Positions 1-5,592 are shown, counted from the first letter of the stretch. The stretch: 5,592 bases of DNA from an uncultured Lachnospiraceae bacterium (GCA_948438565.1 CAOJLW010000157.1:1-5592); one strand, 5' to 3'. Numbers and translations are program-made. The notes: generated from the letters alone by a model not told the origin.

Positions 1-397
1 AGATTGAGCGGAAATACACGGTTTTATCCTTATCCATCCAAGTAATCCGCCCTTGCCAACTGCTGTTTTGTCGATGCTGTACACGGATAATAAACGTCCC
101 CAAATCACCGTGTTTACTGAGTAATTCTTTGTCGCTCATAATTTTTTTCCTCTCTTTCCTATTTTTACCTTGCCGCAGCGCACCCTGGAAGATGCGGTCA
201 TTTGTCGTTGGATGGGGAAAATTAATTGAATCATAAAATGCCTCCAGCTCAAAGAGCAGATCCTCAATCGTATAAACCACCACCGGCTCCTGTTGATATG
301 CATGATAAAACCGCGTATGAAGCTGCTGCCCTCTTATACAATCAACACACAAGATCACGCCGTTTGGCGTCCCTATGTAGCATTGAGATTTTTCCAT
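1..397 (-). CDS. Unrecognised protein, partial (3' end outside window), related to the protein at 2481-2963
   Basis: An open frame runs from ATG 397 to the left edge with no stop, giving 132 residues of an incomplete protein. AGAAGGTG, which overlaps the end of the regulator gene, precedes the ATG with about 10 nt spacing, and the gap to the regulator stop is 5 bp. It has no signal peptide or membrane helix. The first part contains EPVVVYTIEDLLFELEAFYD (37-56) and PTTNDRIFQG (63-72), then a very basic link (RQGKNRKERKKIM, 75-87). The second part has GTFIIRVQHRQNSSWQGRIT (100-119) and VYFRSI (127-132). Both parts match the layout of the small protein upstream of srtB: an EPV segment and Met/Phe-rich helix, an R-x-F-x-G turn, then strands with QG-x-[IV]-T and FRS. 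I expect the missing end to continue as a helix like ALELIRLL. Function unknown; an internal ATG at the MSDKELL position (residue 87) has AGAGGA upstream and could be an alternative start. Confidence 0.75.
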   Translation of the reverse strand, partial: MEKSQCYIGTPNGVILCVDCIRGQQLHTRFYHAYQQEPVVVYTIEDLLFELEAFYDSINFPHPTTNDRIFQGALRQGKNRKERKKIMSDKELLSKHGDLGTFIIRVQHRQNSSWQGRITWMDKDKTVYFRSI

Positions 398-402
398 TTT
401 GA

Positions 403-1623
403 TTACACCTTCTTCTCCCCCGCAATCTGTCTTTCCTGCTGCGGTGTACAAATTACACTGTTGACATAATATTGGATCCCGATACGCTGCCGCCCTACCA
501 TAAAATGATAACGGATACGGTTTTGCAGGATCTCACAATTTTCACGCGTCGTATTGATTAAAAGCACCAGATACTGCCCCTTGCCATATTGGTTGATAGC
601 GTCGCTGCGGCGCACAGACTGACGAATCGCGCTGCCTAACCTTTCCGACAATTCGTCTAACATCGAGCCTTCACCAACCGGATTGCCCTTACCGTCCACT
701 ACCGTGCAGAGCATTAAAAACACGGACTGCCCGCCTCGTTCCATTATCCGCTTGACCATTTGATAAATACCCTGAAATACCGGATAAGTGCAAAAATATC
801 CGCCTGGCATAGAATCCCCGTCTTTGGAAAGCTTCGCCTGAATATCGTCCAGTACGGCATAGTGATGCCGCATTTGTGCGCCCAGTTTATTTAAAAGTTC
901 CAACATACGCCCGGAAGGACGCAGTCCCTGCTCCAACATATAGAGCTCTACGGTATCATCATAAAGCTTCCTGGCATCCTCATAACGTCCCAACGCCACT
1001 AAGGCCTCCATCGTAACGGTTTCCCAATCTGCCAGGGGATTGATCTTGGCCGCATAAAGGCCAAGCTGCTCCATCTGAAAATAATCCTGTGCGTCCTGTA
1101 ACAGCGCAACCGCTTCTTCCACACAGGCACAAAAAAGATTCCGATACCGTCTGGCCTCCTGGACTGCCCATACCATCCCGGTCTGTGTGCCCAAAAATTC
1201 CCCCGTATAACAATGGCAGGCGTTTAAGTATAATTTCAGCTTTTCTTCCGGATCCGTCGCTTCCAACGCCTCTTGATAATAGCGATCCATTTCCGCCGTA
1301 TCTATGACGATTGGAACCTGATCCGTCCAATAAAATATTCCCTCTCGCTGTTCCATATAATTGACATCCGGCAACCCGACCGCTTTCAGCTTTTTTTTAG
1401 CATTATAAATTACGCTCCGCATCGAATGGTGTGGATCGGCAACTTCCCTGTCTTCAAACAGATTTTTCTCAAGTTGATCACGGCTAATGCCGTTTTTTCC
1501 ATAATGCAAAATCATCTGCATTAAATAGATAAACTGGGTTTCACTGGACTTAGAAGAACCGGTAATGGATCTGCCGTCCCAAGTCATGGAAAATCCTCCA
1601 AACATCTTTACATACAAAACCAT
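403..1623 (-). CDS. SARP/BTAD-type transcriptional regulator with degenerate GGDEF-like domain
   Basis: This 406-residue protein starts MVLYVKMFGGFS, the typical opening of the winged-helix domain of SARP-type regulators (about 1-100), with likely DNA-contacting stretch HHSMRSVIYNAKKKLK at 65-80. A BTAD region of helical repeats follows (about 106-250), including ALEATDPEEKLKLYLNAC and ALGRYEDARKLYDDTV. The C-terminal part (about 276-395) resembles a GGDEF domain: ERLGSAIRQSVRRSDAINQYG, then LVLLINTT and an amphipathic helix ENCEILQNRI. The signature position reads GKGQY (347-351), so cyclic-di-GMP synthesis is not expected. The frame is open far upstream inside the sortase gene, but homology begins at ATG 1623. 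GTG 1632, with GGGGG 6 nt before it, is a second option adding three residues. It lies 58 bp after srtB and 5 bp before the next gene. Control of this surface operon is inferred from position only. Confidence 0.85.
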   Translation of the reverse strand: MVLYVKMFGGFSMTWDGRSITGSSKSSETQFIYLMQMILHYGKNGISRDQLEKNLFEDREVADPHHSMRSVIYNAKKKLKAVGLPDVNYMEQREGIFYWTDQVPIVIDTAEMDRYYQEALEATDPEEKLKLYLNACHCYTGEFLGTQTGMVWAVQEARRYRNLFCACVEEAVALLQDAQDYFQMEQLGLYAAKINPLADWETVTMEALVALGRYEDARKLYDDTVELYMLEQGLRPSGRMLELLNKLGAQMRHHYAVLDDIQAKLSKDGDSMPGGYFCTYPVFQGIYQMVKRIMERGGQSVFLMLCTVVDGKGNPVGEGSMLDELSERLGSAIRQSVRRSDAINQYGKGQYLVLLINTTRENCEILQNRIRYHFMVGRQRIGIQYYVNSVICTPQQERQIAGEKKV

Positions 1624-1681
1624 ACTATCCACTGTCTGCCCCCATATCCCCTGTTTTTTTAACTCTGCCCCAAAAGCATTC
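1624..1681 (-). other. 58-bp gap with a direct repeat, the longest gap in the window
   Basis: This is the only sizeable non-coding stretch. It lies between the sortase stop and the regulator start. Read on the minus strand it contains GGGGCAGA twice, at 1664-1671 and 1635-1642, 29 bp apart. It also has a run of seven A residues between them. No hairpin followed by T residues is seen, so no terminator is called, and no convincing -35/-10 pair is visible. The second copy overlaps the only G-rich candidate ribosome binding site for the regulator gene. Confidence 0.4.
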
Positions 1682-2473
1682 TTATGGAACTGTATCTGCC
1701 GTAAATGGGACGCCGCCAGCGCTTTCCACCGGAACCAGCTTTCCATGCAGGACGTCCCTGGCATTGTCAAACACATAAGCACAAGTAGACAGCAGAACAT
1801 AGCGGCTGTCCGCTTCCAGCTCCACATCCGCCTGAAAATTGGATTTTGCCGCCGCATCCTGCAAATACTGCGTAAATTCCTCGCCTGATTCCTTAAAAAT
1901 AGTATACGTATCGGAATAAGCCGAAACCGTATAACCGCTCCACAAAACAATTTTATAATCCTGCTCCGGCGTCAAAAGCCACATCACTGGATGCTGCTGA
2001 TAAAATGCCGGATCGCTCCAATTTGATAAAATGGCAAACATGGATTTATTTTTCATATGATGTCCATAAATAATCGTATTGGCGTCTGCAAAACCCGAAC
2101 GATTGGACGCTTCTACAAAAATAGATCCCGATGCGGCATACTCTCCGTCAAATGTATGGTGCAAATAGTAATCGTTATCCTCGCCCTGCATCACCGGATA
2201 GTCAATCACCGTCCCTTCACAATAGATCCAGCCTGTAATATCCGGATTGACCTGCTTTAACGCTTCAAAATCCACCACAAGCGGGGCAGTTTCCGAAACG
2301 CTATCAGTTTCAGAAGCCTGCCCATCCGCTATGGCCGTATACTGTTTGGCAAGGCCGTTATACAAACTCTCACTGACCCGGTATTGCCAAAGCGTAAATG
2401 CAATCACGCCCGAAGAACCCAAAAACACAATCAGCAAGGCCGATAACAGAAGCCTTCTTATCCTTTTTTTCAT
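1682..2473 (-). CDS. srtB: Class B sortase
   Basis: Sortase B is a membrane-bound transpeptidase that cuts a C-terminal sorting signal and links the protein to the wall or to another subunit. The 263 residues begin with a basic end and a membrane anchor (about 8-28), then a linker to about 66. The fold opens with FEALKQVNPDITGWIYCEGTVIDYPV split around residues 69-94, a typical class B start. Catalytic residues are visible: H138 in IIYGHHM, C231 in LLSTCAY and R239 in NARDVLHGKL. The helix-containing insert between the His and Cys strands (about 193-212) is the class B hallmark. Length is normal. ATG 2473 is preferred; a TTG at 2479 in the same frame is possible and would add two residues. 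The gene follows the small protein after 7 bp. Its likely substrates are the anchored proteins upstream, although neither has the NPQTN signal known from Staphylococcus aureus SrtB. Confidence 0.95.
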   Translation of the reverse strand: MKKRIRRLLLSALLIVFLGSSGVIAFTLWQYRVSESLYNGLAKQYTAIADGQASETDSVSETAPLVVDFEALKQVNPDITGWIYCEGTVIDYPVMQGEDNDYYLHHTFDGEYAASGSIFVEASNRSGFADANTIIYGHHMKNKSMFAILSNWSDPAFYQQHPVMWLLTPEQDYKIVLWSGYTVSAYSDTYTIFKESGEEFTQYLQDAAAKSNFQADVELEADSRYVLLSTCAYVFDNARDVLHGKLVPVESAGGVPFTADTVP

Positions 2474-2480
2474 ATTCAAC

Positions 2481-2963
2481 CTATTTCCCTATCTCCGCAT
2501 CTAAATGTTCATAGAGCAGCCGAATCAATTCCAAAGCGCTCCGGAACCTGATATTTACCATCCCATTGCTTCCTTTTGCCGTCACTTCGCCCTGCATACT
2601 GCCATGCTCGCGATAATAAAACGAAACCGAAAACGAAACCTTCCCTCCCGGAAGATTTGTTATAAACTCCCGACCATCTTTTTCTGGCATATCCTGTCGT
2701 AAATCCTCGAAAAAACGATACGACTTGCCGGAAAAGCTCCGTCGCTCCAAAGCCGCTTTTGGCGCAGACAAGATATCCATCATATCATCCATCATTAGCA
2801 GCATCTGGTCAAATCCGCGAAACGCGTATACCCGTTTATATACCGGTTCCACAAACACGCCCTCCGGAACGCGACTTTCATAAGACTGGATATGTATGGA
2901 CATCACTGTGCCGCTGGCGGCGCCTCCCCTATGATAAAACCGAATTGCATCGACAGAAGCCAT
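2481..2963 (-). CDS. Unrecognised small protein, no signal peptide, related to the protein at 1-397
   Basis: I do not recognise a named family. The 160 residues have no signal peptide and no membrane helix, so the protein is probably cytoplasmic, which is unusual between a signal peptidase and a sortase. The N-terminal half has VEPVYKRVYAFRGFDQMLLMMDDMMDIL (38-65), with a Met-rich likely helix, then ALERRSFSG (71-79). The C-terminal half has KVSFSVSFYYREHGSMQGEV (108-127) and ends IRFRSALELIRLLYEHLD (138-155): two or more beta strands followed by a helix. The same QG-x-[IV]-T and FRS pattern occurs in the partial gene at 1-397. The chosen start has GGAG 8 nt upstream. An alternative ATG at 2987 overlaps the signal peptidase stop (ATGA) but has no clear binding site and would add MRRDGVRR. 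The TAG stop lies 7 bp before the sortase ATG. Role unknown; a regulatory or accessory part in surface-protein assembly is only a guess. Confidence 0.8.
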   Translation of the reverse strand: MASVDAIRFYHRGGAASGTVMSIHIQSYESRVPEGVFVEPVYKRVYAFRGFDQMLLMMDDMMDILSAPKAALERRSFSGKSYRFFEDLRQDMPEKDGREFITNLPGGKVSFSVSFYYREHGSMQGEVTAKGSNGMVNIRFRSALELIRLLYEHLDAEIGK

Positions 2964-2966
2964 TCG

Positions 2967-2975
2967 CCTCACTCC
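2967..2975 (-). promoter_or_regulatory. Ribosome binding site favouring the start at 2963
   Basis: GGAGTGAGG precedes ATG 2963, with GGAG at 8 nt spacing. The upstream ATG at 2987 has only CACAGAGTGA before it. This is why the shorter start was chosen for the small protein, although coupling through the ATGA overlap at 2984-2987 cannot be excluded. Confidence 0.5.
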
Positions 2976-2983
2976 ATCCCTTC

Positions 2984-3508
2984 TCATTCACTCTGTGTAC
3001 GCCTGCGCGCCCTTAGCCTTCCGGCGAGAATATGGAACATTACGCCGCAGGCGGCAAAGCAAATCGCATACGCTTTTCCAACGCTGCTCGTATAAATCTC
3101 CATCAGTCCGCCCAAAATCGGATAATGCACGGCCACTCGGCCCACTAGCGCGGCGTATTCCACATCATTCATATCCTCTCCGGCATTTGCATCCCCTTTG
3201 GTCGTAAATTTCCCTTCCACAGTCTGGTTTTCCACAACCCGATGCGCAATCACGCTCTCCCCGCTCAAAAAGACAATGACATCGCCTTTCTGAATGCTTT
3301 CCGGCTCTACGGCTTCTACATAGACCACGCTTCCAACCGGAATCTTGGGTTCCATGCTGCCGCTGACTATGTTATATACATCATAACCCAGAAAACGCGG
3401 CGCAGCCATAGCCAAAGCAAATCCGATAACACTAAGCAAAATCACTGTCCCGACAATATTGCAAAGGGCGGGAACCAATTTCCCTCCCTTTGCGTTTGCA
3501 CTACTCAT
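2984..3508 (-). CDS. sipW: SipW-like signal peptidase I (Ser/His type)
   Basis: This 174-residue membrane enzyme cleaves signal peptides on the outer face of the membrane. It has a first membrane helix at about 15-36 and then SGSMEP (49-54), where S51 is the nucleophile. VIAHRVV carries H89 at the position where most bacterial type I peptidases have Lys. TKGDANAGED follows, with D106 and D112. The Ser/His arrangement is that of SipW of Bacillus subtilis and of the ER and archaeal peptidases. A second membrane helix at about 143-163 and an Arg-rich tail end the protein. In Bacillus, SipW processes the fibre proteins TasA and TapA and is encoded beside them; here it lies directly after three exported proteins, which are its probable substrates. 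The frame is open further upstream to 3631, but ATG 3508 is chosen because AAAAGGA precedes it and the family N-terminus fits. It overlaps the previous gene by 8 bp. Confidence 0.93.
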   Translation of the reverse strand: MSSANAKGGKLVPALCNIVGTVILLSVIGFALAMAAPRFLGYDVYNIVSGSMEPKIPVGSVVYVEAVEPESIQKGDVIVFLSGESVIAHRVVENQTVEGKFTTKGDANAGEDMNDVEYAALVGRVAVHYPILGGLMEIYTSSVGKAYAICFAACGVMFHILAGRLRARRRTQSE

Positions 3509-4475
3509 CTGTTTTTTTCCTTTTCTTGCGCATATAGAGATACCATCCTCCGGTTCCGGCCAGAATTGCCGCCGAAAAGATACCGGCTTTCGCTGCAACC
3601 GGCAAATGGAATAGATAGGAAGCAAAATCATTCGGAAGAACTACGTTGCTAATATCAGGATTGGCCAACGGCGTATCCCCATCGTTTAACTCCTGCAACT
3701 CCTGCGGCACATCGCCATCCGGAATCGCAACGCCGCCTTCCTCTCCGCCATCCGGAGCCGCGCCGCCTTCTTCTCCCGCTTCTCCAGGGCCTGCTGCATC
3801 GCCCGCATCCGGGCCTGCCGGCGTTACGGTCGGCGCGGTTGGCGTCGTATCAGGAGCCGGAGCCGGCGTTGTGCCGGGAGTTGGCGTTGGCGTTGTGCCA
3901 GGAGCCGGATTTGGCGTCGGCGTATCCACCGGGGTATAAACAAAGGTAAATACATTCTCCGCCGCATTATCCGTCAAAGTCCTCGTCTGGTTATAGGCCT
4001 GCGGCTGATATCCTTCAATATATAAGAATGCGACAACCGGCGTATCCCCGACATTTCCATAAAAGGTTTCACTCGGAGCCAACGGATTTCCGTTTGCATC
4101 CTGATAATGAATCGTATACGCTACCGCATTGCCCAATATCCCGTATACTACTACATAATCCATATCGCCTGTCACCGGAAACGAAGCCGTATTATTAACC
4201 GTATTATTATCCTTGCCGCTCTCGCGGATTCCTTTTATGTAATATTTGCTGTTGTCTTTTAATGTCACCAGACTTTGATTAAACGTCACACGATCCCCGT
4301 AGTGCAGATTGCCGCATACCACAACCTCATCACCGTTAATGGTTCCTTGCGCGCCGGAGAAAAAACGCACCATATACGTATATTCCTGCTCTGCTGCCCA
4401 AAGAGGCGTTATCTGTGCACTGACTATGCCAAGAGCCAGCAAAAAGACAGAGATTTTTTTCAGAATTCTGCTCAT
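3501..4475 (-). CDS. MucBP-like surface protein with Pro/Thr stalk and C-terminal membrane anchor
   Basis: The 324 residues divide clearly. A signal peptide spans 1-28, with likely cleavage around LWA-A. A first extracellular domain (about 31-118) holds KDNSKYYIKGIRESG (73-87) and VTGDMDYVVVYG (101-112). A MucBP-like repeat follows at about 119-182, starting AYTIHYQDANGNPLAPSE and closing with FTFVYTPV; MucBP domains are found in adhesins that bind mucin or other surfaces. A Pro/Thr-rich stalk (183-222) and a Gly/Glu/Asp-rich linker (223-260) come next, then NDGDTPLANPD (264-274), a membrane helix at about 293-314 and the tail RKKRKKTDE. There is no LPxTG or NPQTN, so it may be held by the helix alone or sorted by an unusual signal. 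The start is set by GGGAGGG at 4483-4489, 7 nt from the ATG, and overlaps the previous stop by 4 bp. An adhesin or stalk role is inference. Confidence 0.85.
   Translation of the reverse strand: MSRILKKISVFLLALGIVSAQITPLWAAEQEYTYMVRFFSGAQGTINGDEVVVCGNLHYGDRVTFNQSLVTLKDNSKYYIKGIRESGKDNNTVNNTASFPVTGDMDYVVVYGILGNAVAYTIHYQDANGNPLAPSETFYGNVGDTPVVAFLYIEGYQPQAYNQTRTLTDNAAENVFTFVYTPVDTPTPNPAPGTTPTPTPGTTPAPAPDTTPTAPTVTPAGPDAGDAAGPGEAGEEGGAAPDGGEEGGVAIPDGDVPQELQELNDGDTPLANPDISNVVLPNDFASYLFHLPVAAKAGIFSAAILAGTGGWYLYMRKKRKKTDE
3518..3524 (-). promoter_or_regulatory. Ribosome binding site that sets the signal peptidase start
   Basis: AAAAGGA lies 9 nt before ATG 3508, inside the last codons of the MucBP-like gene. 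It favours this ATG over the longer open frame that begins at 3631, whose extra 41 residues are polar and basic and unlike a signal peptidase N-terminus. Confidence 0.6.
3840..3911 (-). repeat. Three tandem 24-bp units encoding xPxPxTTP
   Basis: Within the stalk of the MucBP-like gene, three consecutive 24-base units encode NPAPGTTP, TPTPGTTP and APAPDTTP (residues 189-212). The DNA units differ by a few bases but keep the same length and phase, so gain or loss of a unit would lengthen or shorten the stalk by eight residues without a frameshift. Similar Pro/Thr spacers in wall proteins lift the binding domain away from the cell surface. Confidence 0.8.
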
Positions 4476-5257
4476 TTGCGAACCCTCCCTTTCTCCTTTT
4501 TACGTTCCATTTGCCCATATACGGAAAATACAACCAACAACGATCCGCTAATACTGGCCGCCATAATAAATGGCGTCAGATTTGACTCATCTCCTGTCCG
4601 TACAACCGTGGTACGGGCGCTGTCCTCCCTGTGGCGTTCACCGTCGGGATTTCTTCTGGACGTCGTTGCCGTTGTATTTAACTCTACTGCAAAATTCATC
4701 TGTAGATCCGCAAGCGTATCCTGATAATCGTTGCCCTGCGTCTCGCCGTCTAAGGCAACCTCTAACGTAATACGGCCGCTTTGCCCTTTTGTAAACGTAT
4801 CCAGATAAAAATAATCCTCCAATGCGCTTGTGGCCGCATGAAGCCCTTCCCCAGCCGCGCCGGAATTTTCACCGCCTACGGTATCGCTGTCAAACAAAGT
4901 TGTTTTTTTGCCGTCTTTATCCGTATAAGTCAGAATATAAGTATAAGCTCCCCCGCTTGTAGCCGAATTGGAACTGCGATCCTCCAAAGAATAGAGCACC
5001 TCATTGGTCATATACCAATCCGTCGCCGTACTGTTTTCATTTTTTAAGTCCAGCGTAATAATGACGTTATCGCCCGGCTGCAAACCATAGATCGCGTCGT
5101 CCAAATCCCCGGTTTTAAAACTGCTGATCATCTTTTTTTCTTCTGTAAATCTGACGCTCCAGTCATCGCTTCCATAAGAGGTTTCCGCATGGACGCCAAC
5201 CGGCCCGCAGACAAGCAACGCGCTCAAACAGAGCAGGCCAAATAATTTTTTTCCCAT
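4472..5257 (-). CDS. Membrane/wall-anchored surface protein with signal peptide and VVRTGD pre-anchor motif
   Basis: This 261-residue protein has a classic signal peptide: MGKK, a hydrophobic core at about residues 5-22, and a likely cleavage after VHA (24/25). The extracellular part (25-215) contains GLQPGDNVIITLDLKNEN (58-75), a Gly/Ser-rich middle with TVGGENSGAAGEGL (126-139), and LDGETQGNDYQDTLADLQ (169-186). The PGD-x-V-x-I-x-L-x-L-x-N pattern is common in exported beta-sandwich proteins. Near the C-terminus VVRTGDES (218-225) is followed by a membrane helix at about 228-247 and a basic tail (ERKKEKGRVRK). That is the layout of a sortase substrate, but with VVRTG in place of LPxTG or NPQTN. 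The start is supported by GGAGGG at 5265-5270, 7 nt before the ATG. The TGA overlaps the next start as ATGA. A role as a fibre or adhesin subunit is inferred from context; no named family is claimed. Confidence 0.85.
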   Translation of the reverse strand: MGKKLFGLLCLSALLVCGPVGVHAETSYGSDDWSVRFTEEKKMISSFKTGDLDDAIYGLQPGDNVIITLDLKNENSTATDWYMTNEVLYSLEDRSSNSATSGGAYTYILTYTDKDGKKTTLFDSDTVGGENSGAAGEGLHAATSALEDYFYLDTFTKGQSGRITLEVALDGETQGNDYQDTLADLQMNFAVELNTTATTSRRNPDGERHREDSARTTVVRTGDESNLTPFIMAASISGSLLVVFSVYGQMERKKEKGRVRK

Positions 5258-5270
5258 GTCATTTCCCTCC

Positions 5271-5592
5271 TTATTTCAGCTTTAGCGTCTGGCCGCTGAC
5301 GGACACCCGCCGGCCCCATGCGCTCCAAATAGCGTCCTGCGCATTGTGTTCCTGCACAGCGTCTACTTTTGCTTCCACACAAAACTGTACGCCATCGTAA
5401 TCATATACCGTTGTAATAGTTGTATATCCGTTTTGCGTAGACTGCGTCTGCGTTACTTTCGTAGCAATCATGCCGTCAATCGTCAAACTGTCTGCAAAAA
5501 GCGGCGTCGTTTTACCGGATTTTAACAATTTACTGTAATATAATACGGTACGCTCTGGAGTCGAAGCCTCTTGATCCAAAATCCACGCATCG
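5271..5592 (-). CDS. C-terminal part of a probable secreted surface/fibre protein (5' end outside window)
   Basis: The reading frame is open to the right edge of the window and ends in TAA at 5271-5273, so about 106 C-terminal residues are seen and the start is missing. The visible part begins DAWILDQE, followed by LYYSKLLKSGKTTPLF. A W/Y-rich stretch followed by a 'Y-x-K-x-L-x-x-G-x-x-T-x-x-LF' pattern is reminiscent of TasA/camelysin-like, SipW-dependent exported proteins of Firmicutes. The end reads VQFCVEAKVDAVQEHNAQDA and then WSAWG, again like the closing strand of that group. No C-terminal membrane helix or sorting signal is present. The next gene follows after 13 bp, so the two are probably cotranscribed. 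The presence of a SipW-type peptidase three genes downstream fits the TasA-like reading. The family assignment is by remembered pattern only; that it is a real coding region is much surer. Confidence 0.72.
   Translation of the reverse strand, partial: DAWILDQEASTPERTVLYYSKLLKSGKTTPLFADSLTIDGMIATKVTQTQSTQNGYTTITTVYDYDGVQFCVEAKVDAVQEHNAQDAIWSAWGRRVSVSGQTLKLK

Noticed and set aside
1651..1660. T-run on the plus strand as a terminator
   Set aside because: On the transcribed strand it is an A-run and no stable hairpin precedes it in the direction of transcription.
1624..1950. N-terminal extension of the regulator reading frame by 109 residues into the sortase gene
   Set aside because: The extension is the sortase gene read in another frame, is Arg/Cys/Trp-rich, and the winged-helix homology starts at MVLYVKMFGGFS.
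2618..2642. Short direct repeat CGAAAC spaced by CGAAAA
   Set aside because: It falls within codons for the FSVSF segment and reflects alternating Ser, Val and Phe codons, not a site.
3509..3631. Longer start for the signal peptidase
   Set aside because: The added 41 residues overlap the end of the MucBP-like gene and lack family likeness, while ATG 3508 has a good ribosome binding site.
3242..3652. Plus-strand open frame of 136 residues
   Set aside because: It lies opposite the signal peptidase and the end of the MucBP-like gene, has no family features, and conflicts with two well-supported genes.
3646..3939. Plus-strand open frame of 97 residues rich in Pro, Gly, Ala and Val
   Set aside because: It is the antisense shadow of the Pro/Thr and Gly/Glu stalk of the MucBP-like gene; low complexity and no ribosome binding site.
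4275..4724. Plus-strand open frame of 149 residues
   Set aside because: It is antisense across the junction of two surface-protein genes with clear starts, signal peptides and ribosome binding sites; its translation has no recognisable domain.
5158..5257. Lipoprotein signal in the 261-residue surface protein
   Set aside because: The Cys residues in the hydrophobic core (LLCLSALLVCG) are not preceded by Gly, Ala or Ser at -1, and a standard cleavage site follows at VHA.

Overview
The window carries eight genes, all on the minus strand and closely packed. Transcription therefore runs from the right edge towards base 1, and both end genes are cut by the window. The gene types suggest a Gram-positive anaerobe of the Clostridia (Bacillota), perhaps a gut Lachnospiraceae or Oscillospiraceae relative: a class B sortase, a SipW-type signal peptidase, membrane-anchored surface proteins and strong GGAGG-like ribosome binding sites. 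No species can be named. No RNA gene, insertion sequence, CRISPR array, terminator or clear promoter was seen.

In transcription order, the right-hand part (5592 to 3501) encodes three exported-type proteins. The first is the C-terminal end of an unrecognised, probably secreted protein. The second is a 261-residue protein with a signal peptide and a C-terminal anchor, preceded by VVRTGD. The third is a 324-residue protein with a MucBP-like domain, a Pro/Thr-rich stalk and a C-terminal anchor. The middle (3508 to 1682) encodes the likely processing machinery: a SipW-like signal peptidase I with a Ser/His active site, a small unrecognised protein without a signal peptide, and a class B sortase. 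The left part (1623 to 1) encodes a SARP/BTAD-type regulator with a degenerate GGDEF-like C-terminal domain, then a partial unrecognised protein that resembles the small protein upstream of the sortase.

Gene junctions are short or overlapping: 13 bp, 4 bp overlap, 8 bp overlap, a 4 bp overlap or about 20 bp gap depending on the start chosen, a 7 bp gap, 58 bp and 5 bp. This supports one operon. The working model is a dedicated surface-structure locus: SipW removes signal peptides, SrtB joins substrates to the wall or to each other, and the BTAD protein may control expression. Substrate and regulatory links are inferred from gene order alone. The two related small proteins and the GGDEF-like tail on the regulator are the least explained parts.
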